Part shown: positions 42,581-55,800 of the stretch, piece by piece
How the letters are laid out: every line of letters begins with the position of its first letter
Numbering within the stretch: the first letter of the stretch is position 1
Assembly (NCBI GenBank): GCA_028641055.1
Contig: CM054060.1
Coordinates: 61,533,371 to 61,597,370 of the forward strand
DNA: 64,000 bases
Direction: 5' to 3'
Source of the DNA: Alopecurus myosuroides
Lineage: Eukaryota; Streptophyta; Magnoliopsida; Poales; Poaceae
Made by a program: the position numbers and the translations under genes
The notes under the pieces: model-generated
What the model saw: only the letters and a program-made list of their open reading frames with translations
Told to the model about the DNA's origin: nothing
Database searches by the model: none

Positions 42581-45500
42581 TTTTTTTTTGCGAAGAACAA
42601 ATTGTATTAAGGAGTAGATGAAATGTTACAATCCTGGCTGATACAGTTCCTTAGAGCATCAGGGACCAAACCAACCCAAGTTTGAGTTCTATGAGTTACT
42701 GAGCCTAATTTTGCTAACTTATGACTAGCACTATTACATAGCCTAGGAATTTTGCGAAAGAACACAATACGCGGCGAGTCAAGAAGAATACGGAGGTCCC
42801 CAACTAGCTGTCCCAGAGTTGAACCATCTCGTTCCTTAGCGTTAGCCATTTGCACCAGCACCGCACAGTCCGTTTCAACGTTGATCTGCTCCGAGCTCAA
42901 GTTGAGTGCCAGCCTTAGTCCTTCCATGCACGCTTGGAGTTCCGCTTCCAGCGCCGATGAGCAGAAGTGCAGGACCTTGCACGCCGAGAAAACTACAGAA
43001 GCATCACTTCTCCTTAAGATCATACCACCACTTGCATACCCGGTCTGGCCACCAAAACTCCCATCAAAATTCAGTTTGAGCTCGCCTAGCGGGGGTCTTG
43101 TCCAACTTTCCTGCTGCCTGACATTTACCTGCCTCTCCCCTACCACCAGTGCTCCAACCGATTTCTTTCCTTTAATGATTTCTTGCGTGGGTAGACCGCG
43201 GATGTTTTCCAGTGTATTCACATAGCTACAGATGAATCTTCTTGACCCCTCAATAGATGGCAGCATTGCGTGCATGCCAAACTCGCCAAGCGATCATAAG
43301 CACCCTGTTGCACATCTCTAGAGGCATCTTCAATAGCCATTGCTCGAGCCAATCCTCCCCAGACCTGCCATCGCTCACAACCGGCATATGCCACACTTCT
43401 CTCATCGCCTCCCAAAGTGCTCTGGCGTGTGGACATCGGACAAGTGCATGATTTGTACCCTCTCTCCAGCTACCACACAACTTACATTCTCCCGTCACTG
43501 GTAGATGCCTTTTGCGCTTATTCCACTCGGTAGCTAACGCCCCCGACAGTGCCTTCCACGCAAATATTTTTACTTTATGCGGTATGTTACATGATCAGAT
43601 CTTCTTCCATATAGGTTTCTCTCCAAGTGGATGTGCGCTACTCGCCCCTATCGGTTGCCCACGCTGGGCGAGCCTCAGCCCCAGCCGATAGGCACTACGA
43701 ACAGAGAAGACGCCGCTCTTCTCCTGTTGCCATGCCAAGAAATCCCCCGGTCTCCGAGGCGACAATTTTATTCTCAAGATGACATCAACATCGACTGGGG
43801 GAAACATTTTCTGCACAAGGCCTTCATCCCAGTTACCTTCGTTGTCAATTAGGCTAGCAACCCGAATTAGTCTCGAGTGGCCTCTATCACCCAACACCTT
43901 CAGCTCGTCCATACGAGGAAGCCAGTTATCCCTCCATATTCGCACTGATCGACCGTCACCAATCCGCAATATGATTCCTGTTTTTAGCAGGTCCAAGCCA
44001 TGGGAGATCGCACTCCATGTCGGTGATGGGTTACCAGAAAACACTGTGTCAATGAGATTACCTTGCGGGTAGTATTTAGCGCGGAGTACACGTGCGCACA
44101 GACTCTCCGGTCTGTCGATGAGCCACCAAGCTTGGCGGGCTAGTAGTGCTTGATTAAATACCCGCATGTCCCTAAAACCCATGCCACCATGCGGTTTAGG
44201 CCGAACCATCATGTCCCAGGAGACCCAATGCATTTTCCTTTTTCCTTTCTCCGCACCCCACCAAAACTCCCGTATCAATTTTGTGAGATCACCACAAACA
44301 AAGAACGGTAGCTTAAAGACTCCCATTATATAGGTTGGAAGCGCTTGAGCCACAACTTTGATCATGATTTCCTTGCCCCCTTGAGACAGATCACCCCATT
44401 GCATCAATCTCTTTGACAGCTTTGCTTGTAAGTTATCGCTTTTTCCTTTAGTCATGCGTCCTTCGGGTGTTGGCAGCCCCAAGTATTTATCTTCAAACTG
44501 CGGCTTATAGACATTCAGGGCACTTCTCACCTCCTCCTGGATCACCACACCCGCTCCGGGGCTGAACAGAATTTGAGCATTTATCCTCATTTATAAGTTG
44601 TCCCGTTGACATAGCAAAGGTATCAATAACATGTTTAACTCTCTCCGCCTGAGCACGATTTGCTTTAAAGAACAAGAGCGTATCATCCGCGAAGAGGAGG
44701 TGCGAAATACCCGATCCTTGTCGACAGATTTTAATAGGTGAAATCCCTACTGTGGTTATTTCAGACAGCAACAGTGCCAACAACGCATCAGCCACAAACA
44801 AGAATAAAAACGAAGACAACGGATCACCTTGTCGAAGTCCTCGAGAGGGGGAGAACGCTTCCAATAGGGCTCCATTAAATTTTACGGAGTATCTCACCGT
44901 GGTCACACATGACATGATCCAACGTATCCACCGGCAAGATAAACCCATCTTATGCATTACCTCCTCCAAAAAGGCCCAATCAATGCGATCATATGCCTTC
45001 GAGAGATCCACTTTATACGCACAAAAGGGGTTTTGTGCGGTCGTGCCATGCTCCATAAAATACAAGCACTCAAAAGCTAACAGAGCATTATCCGTAATCA
45101 ACCTTCCAGGGACAAAGGCGCTTTGGTTCTCAGATATCACCTCTCCCAATATAGGCCTCAGCCTATTTACCAAACATTTGGAAATAATTTTGTAGAGGAC
45201 CGTGCACAAGCTTATAGGTTGAAAATCCTCCAGCTCCACCGGGTGATACACCTTTGGAATGAGGACTATAGCTGTATCATTAACCCCCATAGGCATGTGG
45301 CCCGTCTAAAAAAACTTCAAAGCCCCCTGTATAATTTCTCTTTTGAGCACATCCCAGTTTCTTTGGTAGAACCTAGCAGGGAAACCATCGGGCCCCGGCG
45401 CCTTGATAGGCCCAATCTAAATAATGCGTCAGCCACTTCCTTCTCAGTGAAAGTCTTGCATAATTCATCATTAATATCCCCCGTGATCACCTCCCTAATT

Positions 45501-46180
45501 AATCTCGTAACCGGTGCGGTTTGTATAGACGGATCACGGGTGTAAACCGACTGAAATTAGGATCTTGCCATCCGCTCCATCTCCCCTGGCACCTCTTTTA
45601 CCACCCCGTCCTGGTCCTTAAGGCTAGTCACCTTATTCTTCCGTGCTCGCCACACCGCCTTTCGGTGGAAAAATTTGGTGTTGTGATCACTTTCCTTTAA
45701 CCAGTCAATACACGGCCTTTGCAACCATAGCATCTCCTATCTATACAACATCTCATTCATAGCATCTAGCGTCTCCCTAATATCCTGCGTTGGCGCATTT
45801 TTCTCGTACAATCTCACCAGCTTTGCTCTCAGCCGGGCCAATTCCCTAGTCACATTGCCAAACTTCCTCTTGCCCCATGCATGCAGCACCTCCATTACCT
45901 TACTCAGGGCCAGGTTGATTTCTCCCAGGTCCGATTTGGCTCCCTGGTCATTCCAAGCGTTGGCCACCACCTCCGGTAAAGTGTGTTCTCTCTCCCAAGC
46001 TATTTTGTACCTTTTGCTAGCACGTACTAAATGCAGACCTTCCCGCGCAAGTTTTACCAACAGAGGGCAATGGTCCGAGCAGGGTGAAACCAAATGGACT
46101 ACAGACGCATCAGAGTTGAAACTTGAAAGTATGCCCGTGTGACGGGGAAGCGACAACACACCTAGGTCAGTATTGGTGCG
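42581..46180 (-). mobile_element. 5'-truncated LINE (non-LTR retrotransposon)
   Basis: The 3' tail is the T-run at 42581-42589 (A-run in element orientation) after a leader resembling LINE 3' ends. Reading leftward from about 46180 the protein-coding remains appear in the expected order: end of the endonuclease, reverse transcriptase, zf-RVT and RNase H. The 5' part, with ORF1 and most of the endonuclease, is absent. No target duplication could be matched with certainty. Confidence 0.88.
42607..46159 (-). pseudogene. LINE ORF2: endonuclease end, reverse transcriptase, zf-RVT, RNase H (broken)
   Basis: The segment 45737-46159 carries the endonuclease motif SDHCPLLV. The segment 44505-45296 carries the RT hallmarks SAFVPGRLITDN, DLSKAYDRIDW, GLRQGDPLS and the catalytic FADD. 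The segment 43595-44590 is the RT thumb and connection. The segment 43250-43498 has the Cys/His pattern of the zf-RVT domain. The segment 42607-43275 is a plant-type RNase H with NFDGSF, an EAEL motif, ETDC and a C-terminal His. Lesions include an in-frame stop near 45305, a frameshift near 44578 and further breaks near 43500-43600 and 45545-45740. The protein is therefore not expressed intact. The fragments are shown separately; I do not propose a repaired reading. Confidence 0.88.
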
Positions 46181-47435
46181 ATGGCTACATCCAAGACCGA
46201 AAGCAACATGTCAATGTTTTTATTTTATTCTTTTGAAAATAATCGAGTCGGTAGAACATTGTCATAAAAATTGTATCTAGGTTTAACTAAGAACCGGAGA
46301 CCATGCCACTGGTTAATATTAGGTAATTTAAATTGGGCCCGTTTCTTTGAGATAGCTTTTCGTCCCGTTTTATATATAAATAAAACAACTAAATTTAGAT
46401 TTCAAATCTGTTTGGCATGGTATGTTTGTGGCCTCATTTATTTCCAGTGAATATTAGGTACTTTTAGCGAGTTTACATTACACATCTCCGAGCTGTACAT
46501 ATAACGTTGCAATTCTCCTTTTAGGACTTGATACGATACGTTTCTCGAAGGAAAAAAAAATGTGTATATGAGCCGCGTGCACTCATTTGCTAGTCTTTTG
46601 CCAATGTGGTTTAGTGCCATGAGAAGAGGTCACCGTCCCCCGGTTGACTAAACGTACTTTCACAAGAACAAGTAACAAGAGGAGTGGAAACAACCACAAC
46701 CAGAGAGAGGTTGCTTGCGCGATCCGGCCACGGCTCCGGCGGAGATCGATCAGCGGGGACTAAGCTGGAAGATTCTTGTAAATTGGTATACTATCAGCAC
46801 ATGTGGCAGAATAATGCGGAGTGCCGAGTGCGTCCGGATCAAATCTGGATTGGGATAGGGTCCGGATGGGGCTCGTGCGGTTCGCTCGGATGGACCGCGA
46901 AGCGCGGCACGCGCGCGCGAGCGCACGAGATTTGGGGTGGCTGGCTGGCTGGCGTCGCGACCAACCACGCACGCCAACGCAGTCTCTCTTCCCTGAAAAC
47001 TCAGTCTCGGTGGTTCGGATCGGAGGATTGGAAGGGCGCGGAAAATAACTAGTGTTCGGTGTCGGATCACATGATCGGTGCTGCGTGGTGGCCCCCAGCC
47101 CGTTTGATCTCTCGCCGGTGGTGGGGAGAACCGTGAAGCATTGAGTTTTGTGAATTTGTTTTGTCCCCAAGCTTCAGTTTCTTTTGGGGAGTAGGTTAAG
47201 TAGGTTCCGATCTCAATTCTCGAACTGCCGTTGAAATTTAAAATAATAATACTGTACTATAGTTTCTATGGCCAAGGGCTTTGTTCTCACCAAAGATAAT
47301 TTTAAGGAGATAAAATTAACAAGGGCACACGAAATACTTCTCCTCACAGGAGACTGTTTTACATTTTGATCGTCCAAAGGCACGTGTTGCTTCCTGCCCT
47401 TGTGCATTTTGTCTCCAGTATAGCTCATTCACGTC
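46181..47435. other. Spacer without a supported gene
   Basis: Mixed AT-rich and GC-rich sequence. Short frames around 46684-47170 occur on both strands without domains. Nothing else is recognised. Confidence 0.4.
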
Positions 47436-47443
47436 ATATGCCG

Positions 47444-48584
47444 AGCCGCCCCCTCCAGGCGACTCCGGAGGCGCCCGCACCTCCCTCCCTCCCGAGCCCC
47501 TCCTCCCCCCCGACCCTGCCGTCGCTGCCGCCTGTCGCCGGCGGTGGTGGCGGCGCCCCCGTCACCAACGGTGGGCAGGAGAGGTGCTCCGCGGCGGCGC
47601 TCCATGGAGGCGGTGGAGAGCCGGCGGTGGGCATGGGACGGCGCGGCCTAGGCCCGGCGCTTGAGCCTCCCGGCGGGAAGGTGGTACGGCGGGGTTGCTG
47701 CGTCGCCGGCGGGCGCCTGGATCAGATCCGGGAATAGCTTGGGGACGCGGGGATTTGATGTCTGATCTAGCGATCTTGGGTATCGGATCCGGCCTTGGCC
47801 GGCCGTGGTAGTCTGGCTACGACCTTGGTCACGCCAGCGATCTAGTGTTGGGCAATGGTCTACCCCTTCTATGATGCTTTCCTGCTGGGAGTGGCTTCGC
47901 GGTGTCGGGCCGCGAGGCTGAAGAATAATGGCGGTGGTCCTAGGGTTTCCTGTCGCGCGAGGATGAAGATCATGACGTAGGTCTTCTTTGATCAAGCCGG
48001 GGTGTCGACCGAAAGGCTCCGCCGGCGACTCCCATAGGCAACGCCTGGAGATTGCTGGATCGGTGGAATTTGGTCGCAATGCTCAGTCATCGAAGGCGAG
48101 ATTGGAGGACTAGCAACGGTGTTCGGAGTCTTTGCATCGATGGGGATCTGGCTTGGAGTTACAAGATTCGTGGCATCTGTATGTCAGAGGGGGAGATAAT
48201 ATGCGTGGAGCCCAAAGTCCTACCTTTCAGGGTGAAAACCCAAGGTCTGGCCTTAATTGGTTGTGCCTGGCACTGGTCTTCTTGGAGCCGTTGTTTTGAG
48301 AGCGAGGATTATCTTCAGGGTGAAAACCCAAGGTCTGGCCTTAATTGGTTGTGCCTGGCACCGTTCTTCTTGGAGACGTTGTTTTCGAATAGTTGGACGT
48401 CAGCTGTTGTTTAGGTGGTGGTTGTGCAGGTACCGCGAGGACTGTAACCCTGTAGCGGGACTTTTCTTCCTTTTCATTTCTTCTTTTTATTGTCTTTAGG
48501 CTGTGTAGATCCATTACGTTGTTGCAGAGACCGGGTGTAATTTGTATCTCCGCGATATTAATATACTTCCCTTTATCAAAAAAA
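47444..48584 (+). mobile_element. Non-autonomous non-LTR retroelement with 8-bp target duplication
   Basis: ATATGCCG occurs directly before the element (47436-47443) and directly after its A-rich tail (48585-48592). The 3' end, GTATCTCCGCGATATTAATA then CTTTATCAAAAAAA, is of the kind found at grass LINE 3' ends. There is no RT. The 5' half is very GC-rich, and an 89-bp step separates two copies of GGGTGAAAACCCAAGGTCTG (48229 and 48318). It looks like a LINE-mobilised, LINE-derived element of about 1.14 kb or a strongly 5'-rearranged LINE. Confidence 0.7.
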
Positions 48585-48599
48585 ATATGCCGCTTATAT

Positions 48600-49065
48600 T
48601 TTGGGTCAGGGCTAAAAATAAAAAATTAGCATGAAACTATCACTTTTGAATTCAAATTTACCAAATGGTATCGGTTAGCTTTTTTTGTTGCCAACCATGT
48701 ATGCTACATGGTAAATGGTACCAGATATAGCATAAAAATCTACCACATCAGAGCTCCTAAATATAAGATGTTTTAGCCCTTTTTCATATTCACACATGTC
48801 TACATGTATCTAGACAATTTTTAGAGTATATGTTCACTCATATTAGTATGTATCTATACAACATGAGTAATAGGTACACCATGTTATATTTAGGAACGGA
48901 TGGAATAGTTTTTTTGTGCTATATCAGAGCAAAAATCTACCACATCGGAGCAAAATATGGTAGATTTTTGTGCTATACCGGTAAAGTGGTATCATTTTAT
49001 TTGGTAAATTTGAGTTTAAAAGTGGTAGTTTTATGCTAATTTCTCGCTAAAAATAGGACTTTTTT
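48600..49065. mobile_element. Long-TIR non-autonomous DNA element (possibly Mutator-like)
   Basis: The left segment AAATTAGCATGAAACTATCA followed by CTTTTGAATTCAAATTTACC (about 48625-48665) is matched in reverse at about 49000-49045 (GGTAAATTTGAGTTTAAAAG, then TGGTAGTTTTATGCTAATTT). Further inner inverted matches include CATAAAAATCTACCA against TGGTAGATTTTTGTG. The arms exceed 90 bp. No transposase is present and the outer ends and target duplication are not certain. Confidence 0.55.
48754..48906. mobile_element. Stowaway-like MITE nested in the long-TIR element
   Basis: CTCCTAAATATAAGATGTTT at the left is the inverted match of ATGTTATATTTAGGAACGGA at the right, the CTCC(CTCCGT)TCCTAAATATAAG family. 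The element sits between two copies of AAAATCTACCACATC(A/G)GAG, suggesting local duplication. The TA target is not clean. Confidence 0.5.
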
Positions 49066-49403
49066 GGTTCCAATTTAAGCACAATGAGCCAGATGGTTAG
49101 CCCTAAAACAAATTAGATAATCAACCAAACGTTTCCCGTCAGTCCGTCATCCTCCCTGCCCGAGAGCTCGTTCTTTCCTTTGGCTGCTGCTTTTTTTACT
49201 CGTCCAACAGGTACTTTGCTCGGATGCATCAAACTAGCAAAGGTACGCAGGTACGCAGCTAGTAGTTTTTTTCCCCTTCTCTCTCTTGCAACGAGACTAA
49301 ACTAGCAACGCTGGCCCGGTACAAGCTAGCTCACGACCTAGAAAAAATTTCGACAGGGAATTGAAGACTTTTCCTTAAGGACAAAAGGAACAAGCTAAGA
49401 TTA

Positions 49404-49696
49404 GGGCTTCTTTGATTCATAGGATAGAAAATGTGTAGGAATAGGAATACTATAGGATTGGCATGCCATGTCTAATTGAATCATATAGGAAAAGAGATTC
49501 GTTTGATTATGGTGAAGAAATTTTTCCATGAGGTTAAACCTCATGTTATTTTCCTATAGATTTACACTATAAAATTCCTATGGGAATTATTCCTATAGGA
49601 TTCAATCCTATGAATCAAACAAATTGTATAGGAAAATTTCCTATAGGAACCAATCCTATAAAATTCCTATACTATTCCTTTGAATCAAATGTTACC
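49404..49696. mobile_element. AT-rich MITE of the TTTGATTCATAGGAT type
   Basis: The left arm GGGCTTCTTTGATTCATAGG, with GGAATACTATAGGATTGG further in, is the inverted match of CCAATCCTATAAAATTCCTA...GAATCAAATGTTACC on the right. Internal arms pair repeatedly (CCTATAGG motifs). TTA precedes the element; the right target is ambiguous. Confidence 0.65.
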
Positions 49697-50765
49697 TATT
49701 AGAAATTTTCGACATGACATGTAAGGGTAAGGTATTTGTCCAACGTTCTCTGCTCCACCGCCCAAGAAAAAAGCCATAGCTGTCGCCGTCTCCTTCATCC
49801 TCGTTCGTCAATTGCCGCTCCGATGTTATGAGGAGTGGATACCTCGGACATATGCTAGGCATTGTAGCTGGTTTGTAAATTTAGAGTTTGGTCAACCAAC
49901 ATCGACGTTATGGTGGCTATGACCTTGCCGGATAAAAAAAAAGGGTTTCCCGTCTCCTCGTCCGCCTTGTCGAGGGCGATCTCGTCGGTGACGTTGAGGA
50001 TGGCGGCAAGTACTATCCTGCAATGTTCGTAGCACAAGGTATAGATAGAGTTTAGCGTCAAGAAGGTTAAGACATAGAGTGATCTCTACCATGAAATTCA
50101 TAATTCGTATATTTCTTCGAATAGGTTTCTTAGTGTTTAACATATCTTCAATGAGGAATATGGAACAATTTAGATTTGGCTACGGTCTTCCGATGACCCA
50201 ACGTATACTTTGCAATAAAAAGCTATATGTATAGTTGACATAGAGGCCACGAGAAATGAATTCTTATATTTTCTTATAAAAAATTCTTTTTTCCGTGGTG
50301 ATTTATATCAGTTTTAGGCAGTGATTTATCTTTGTCCTCAAAGGATCAAGTTTATTTGGGTCAAGTAGTTTAAAATTTTCTTTCCTAGAAGTACACATAA
50401 CTACCCCAAAATTAAATATACACATCCATACATATATCCAGACTTTCCATACCTTGTTAGCTTTTATGTATGGTCACCATGGATTTTAATTGTCGAGATC
50501 TTAATGAAGGATCATACATAACCATTTTTAGGTGGTTGACGAAGGTGAGCAACATCAATTCTCTACAAGACCGAGTCGACGACGCGCTCCGGCGCGTCTC
50601 GGCATCGACATTCTCATATTTTTCTAGCTTTGAATACTTAGCTTTGCTTTAAGAAACCTGGGCTGATGCCGTCTAGTTTTTGTCATATTCATTTGGCACC
50701 AGCTTTATAATATGATTGACTTCCATGGTAGACGATGTTACTATTGTTATGAAAAAATGAGATAC
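49697..50765. other. Spacer without a supported gene
   Basis: AT-rich sequence with short frames only. GATAC at 50761-50765 would be the left target duplication of the next element if its other end were intact. Confidence 0.4.
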
Positions 50766-52160
50766 TGATGACCCACAAGTGCAGGGGAGCGCAACAATCT
50801 TTGAGGGTAAATATAGCACAATTTATTGACTCAACACAAGGGAGACAAAGAATATTTATAAGTCTTAACAACTGAGTTATCAATTTAATTGCACCTGAAA
50901 AGTATCTTGCTTAACACAATTTATTAGTAGTAACATTGTATAACAACAATAGTAGTTTAATAGTAACAGTAGCAGAAAACATTAGTAGCAATAGTAACAA
51001 CGAACGTAAACGGAACAAGTAGCAGTGCTAAAAACACCGTATGCATGGGGATGGATGTATGGGTGTTGAATGAATGAGATTAACCATGTAATAGGGGTAA
51101 CAAAGGGCATCACAAATATATAAGAGAGTATCCAAGTCACAAACTATCATAGGCATGTCTCCCGAGAATTGTCGTACGTGCTTGCAATAAAAACTTGCAC
51201 GACGTCTTTTGTCCTACCATCCCGTTGCTGCGGGGCAAAAAAGGAACTAATGGTAATTAAGATACGTGTTCTACCAAGCACCGGAGCAAAGCATTAACAT
51301 ACGGTGGAAGCATGTAATCCTCGAACTAGAGTCCATCCACTCCGATATCCCAACCATGTCACCTTGTGGTCTCGGGTTCCGGACAATAGTAAGTGCATAT
51401 AACCAGTAGATACGATCCAAAACAACAATTATTCTCATGAAAACATAACATGTTCAGATATGAAATCATGGCACTCAGGCCCTAAGTGACAAGCATTAAG
51501 CACTTCAAGTTGCAACAACGATAATAAACAAAAATAGTGGATACTAGGCATCAAGACCTAACAATCTCGTGATCTATTACATGATGAATCTTATCCAATC
51601 CCTATCACCCCCTCTGCCTACAGCAGGGAATTACTCACACACATCAAAGGGGGAATCATGAATGGTTGATGGAAAAGTGATGGCGATGACGATGTCTTTG
51701 ATCTCCCTCCAATCCCCATCCCGGCAGGGTGCCAGAACATGAACTTCCGTCTCCCAAACTAGGGTTTTAGGTGTCGGCGGAGTTGTGGATCGTTTTCGGG
51801 AAAAATCCTTCGGGGGTTCTGTGTTTCGGGGACGATGGAGTGTTATTGCCAAAGGGGACCCTAGGGAGTGGTCCCAGGCCCATGGGCCCACCAGGCGCGT
51901 CCAGAGGGGGGCCGCGGCCACCACCTTCCTGGGAGCCCAGTGGCCCCCCTCCAACCGTCCTTCGGGCACTGGGAGTCTTCCGGAGAAAAATATTTTTTGG
52001 AATTTTTCTGAGGAAGTTGAATTTCTGCACAAAACTAGACACCAAGGGTAATTCTGCGGAAAACAACGTTAGTCCGTGTTAGTTTGATCCAAATCATGCA
52101 AATGTGAGGGAAAACAACAACAAAAGTGGTTAGAAAAGTAGATACGTTTGCAACGTATTA
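50766..52160 (-). repeat. 3' LTR of the Athila-type element
   Basis: On the plus strand it begins TGATGACCCACAAGTGCAGG, the reverse complement of a common Athila-type LTR end. It finishes ...GCAACGTATTA, where the expected final CA is mutated to TA. The part from about 51256 to 51955 matches 56758-57441 with scattered differences. Confidence 0.8.
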
Positions 52161-52174
52161 ACTCCCCAAGCTTA
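52161..52174 (-). other. Polypurine tract (minus strand)
   Basis: ACTCCCCAAGCTTA reads TAAGCTTGGGGAGT on the minus strand, directly before the LTR. A second similar run (ACTCCCCCAAACTTAG) lies at about 54260-54275. Confidence 0.75.
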
Positions 52175-54270
52175 GCTTATTGCTTGTTCTCAAGCAATTC
52201 AATTGACAAACTGGACGTGATAAAGAAAACTTTGACAAACACTTTTCAATTCATATGGTGTGCATAACACTATTCCATGATTAGTGTTTAACAAGTACAT
52301 GATAATTGCTATAAGGATAACAAATGTTACGAACTCATTCTAGCTCATGAAAAGTGAACAAATAACCATGAATAAATAATATGAAATTCTAACATCAACT
52401 AGGTTGCTATGATCATAATAAAGTATGGTAAGATGGTATCCCGCCTGCCCTTAATTGTGTAGCAAAACATAAATGCCAGGACACCTACGAATCTCAAGTG
52501 GTGACTAGATATAATAATTTCAGGAGAAATAATATTGTAAACATGCAATAGACAATAATATTTTGTGATAATGCACATTATACTCAGAATGACAATCATG
52601 CTCTCCTAGACGGTGCATAAAGTAAGAAGATGGAGACTCAACATAAAAGTAAAAGAAAGAGCCTTCACAGAGGAAAGCAGAGATTACTCATGTGCTAGCG
52701 CTTTTTATTTTATAAAACAGAGGTACCGAAAACAATTTTGAGAGAGGTGTACGTCAAATGGTAATGAAAAATTATCATAACCCATGCCAAACAAAGTTTT
52801 TAGAGTTTTGAGAGCGGTTTCCGTTTATTTATTAAGGTTGGCACTTCCCCCACCACGAGTACCCACCAAATTTCATCAAACCATGGAGAAGTTCCTTTTA
52901 TATTCTATTTTTGGCACCAGATCTCTTGCAATTTTAGATGAGCACCAATTCCATACTCATAGAGTGAAATAACAGAGAAGAAATTTACTTGACATAAGAC
53001 ATGCTAAAATTTAAACTACTTCCTCATGAGCTAAAACAGGAAAACAAATCAGGTTAATAATTTTGAAGGTTTAAAGGTAGCACACGAGCAATTTATTTAG
53101 AGTGGCGGCGAAATAACACATATAGGTAGGTATGTTAAACACATTTTGAAAACTTTGGTTTTTTAGAGTTGGATGCATGAGTAGAGCTCATACTCAGTAC
53201 AATTTGAGGGCTAGCAATAGACGGGGAGCGACCAACTAGGTGAGCAACAACGGTCATAATAATACATTGCGACAAAACAACATTGAATAAATCATGGATA
53301 TATAATTATAACCCTGAAAATAAGAGATCACTGAGGATTAAATTGACCTTCTTTACAGTCTTACATGTGTGAACATGTGCCAAGTCGATCCAAATAAGTT
53401 CTTCAGAGGGGAATATCATCAAACTATACTGTCTTATGAACAAAACAACACATGTGACATTCTAATAACACACTGAGCAGTCCTAATCATTTGAGACTAG
53501 TCATAGGAAAGCATGAACTACTAAATAAATATTATACACACAACTATCTATCACGACAAGCTAATATAAGATCATGCGAATAAACATATGCACAAAAATG
53601 AAGAGAAAGGAGTTCATACCAGCTTTTTAATCTCGTCCACTTCATCATATATCGTCATTATTGCTTTGCCACTTGTACAATCAGATGATATAAAAATAAT
53701 AAAGCACAAGCGCCACTGTGGACATGAGCTGAACTCTGCAAATAACTATACAATAACAAGAAGAAGAGAAAATATTTTGATTGTTTTCGAAAGGTGAAAT
53801 AAGGAGAAAACAAAGAAATCTTTTTGTTGTTTCCGAGTTTTTAAGATATAACAAACAAAGAGGAGAAAAAACACAAACAAAGCGACACACAAGGAAAGAA
53901 TGAGGGAAAACCGAGAAAGAAGAAAACAAAAAGAAAGATAAGGTGCGGAGAGAATAAAACCATACAAAGAGAACAAATAAATTGTTTTTGGTGTTTTCTG
54001 AATAAGCGAAGGAGCGATAAAAACGAGGAAACAACAAGTTACAAATCTTTTTTTTTCAATGGAAACAAAGGAACATAAAAGTAGAGAGAAAACAAAGTAA
54101 AACCGAAAAGAACGAGAACAGGAAGAAGAAAACAACTAAAACGCGAAAACAAAATAAGAAACAAATACTAGCATGTCTAAAAGAATATACAAAGTATTAA
54201 GTAATACGCCAACATACATAATGAATAGGAATCATAAAACAAGTGTCAGCATATACGTACTCCCCCAAAC
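52175..54270 (-). other. AT-rich noncoding 3' region of the Athila-type element
   Basis: About 2.1 kb with no domain-bearing frame. The stretch 53740-54170 is extremely A-rich with AGAAAAC-like repeats; the minus-strand frames there (53681-54135) are Phe/Leu/Ser-rich by composition only. Confidence 0.55.
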
Positions 54271-54289
54271 TTAGTCTTTTGGCCTACGG

Positions 54290-55440
54290 GTAGTGTTGGT
54301 TCCAGGGGTTCCACCCTAATGTCTTATGCTGCCGCTGCATGTACTCGTGCTGCTGGTATGGTGTGAGATGCATGTCCTACGTCTCCTGCTGCAGTGAGAG
54401 TCTGTCCATCAAAGGCGACTGAGATGAAGATTCTCCCTCATGATAAAATGAAGATGATTCCTCCATGTACGCAAAGGAGGATGGCCTCATGGGCTCCTCC
54501 TCGTGCGCCTCCTCCTGGGTACAGGGGTTCACATCGAAAACCGGCTTGAGGTACTCATCCAAAATATCCTTGGAGATAGACCATCCGTACCTGGAAACAT
54601 CAAACAAAAAGGGCGCATGTAGACTAACATAACGGGGTTTAAGACCACCCCCCTCCAATAAAAGTTTATATTAAAAGTCACCATAAGCTCTCTTGGATTT
54701 AAAGAAACCATGCGACAATAAACCAACAAAATTTAATCTACCAGGATACAACAGTTCATCATCAGGGTCTAAAGGCACATTAGTTTGAGCAAAGAAAACT
54801 CGTGAGGCAATAATGCCTCCAAAAGTGTGTCCCTTAGCAGAATTATTATCTAGATGCCTAGGAATTTGCGCACCAATGCTAAAAGAATAAGTCTCCTCTA
54901 TAGTAGCGAGCATGATGGCAAGATCAAAACTTGTGGAGTTGCTGGTGTTCTCCCTGGAAAGAACTCCTCTAGCAAGATAATAAGAAAAATACCTGACAGT
55001 TGGGAATTGTAGGCAAGAGTTCATACCGCGCTGCACAATTCTCGTGTCCTGGTGGCATAGCTTAAAATATAATTATGGAGATCGGTGGAGTTTGTTATCC
55101 TCCCAGTTTTCTCAATGTTAGGCACGTTAATAACCCTGCAAAAATAATCAAGGGACATTGTCCTTTTTCTATCATAGAGAGAGAACTACACATATGGGTT
55201 AACACCATCAAACAATTGGAATGTTTGCACAAATATGAAGGTTAGTTTCCGATATCGGGCCACCTCATTTTTCCCAAAGTCTAGAAAACCTATATTAGAA
55301 ACAAGTTCATAAAAAGAATCATAGATACCCAAATCCATCAAGAGTTGATTACAAGGATACGCGGAAGCTCGCACATCCTTCATTCCATCGAAGTTCAGCA
55401 TACTAAGATCAACAATATCTTCACTGAGAGAAGGTCTCAT
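54290..55440 (-). pseudogene. ATHILA ORF-1-like protein, broken
   Basis: The frame starts at Met 55440 and shows the blocks seen in grass Athila-type elements at this position, including NFDGMKDV, YPCNQL and later RENTSNSTSFDLAIM, GGIIASR and LPLDPDD-like VPLDPDDEL. This matches the ATHILA ORF-1 family as I know it, whose role is unknown and which sits between pol and the 3' LTR. An in-frame TAG near 55186 and a further break near 55037-55060 divide it. The remaining pieces are 55186-55440, 54671-55036 and 54377-54658. The C-terminus is Glu/Ser-rich. Confidence 0.65.
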
Positions 55441-55800
55441 GGTTGCCTTCCTTTTGGAATACCTAGTCTCTCTTGAGGAGAAGGAGCAATCTTCCCTCTA
55501 TACTAGCCTCCAAACTTCTTCATACTCCTATTCTGGAATTTTTTAGCAAGCCTAATAAAAGTTAACTATGAGGATAAATATTATAGGAAACCACTCTAGA
55601 AACCTTAGGAGAACTAATACATGCTTCAAAACAATTTAAATCGGCTCAAAACAAGCATGCTAGCTCAAATAACCAGTCACCTAGTGCAGCAAAATACTCA
55701 AGATATACATCACTTCAAAATTATTTGTTAACAAGGTTGATCAAGTCCTGTCACCAAACCAATTTTATATGAAATAAAACTTTGCACTTCATTAAAAAAA

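Noticed and set aside
53681..54135. Phe/Leu/Ser-rich minus-strand frames
   Set aside because: They are the complement of an A-rich AGAAAAC-like stretch and have no domain.
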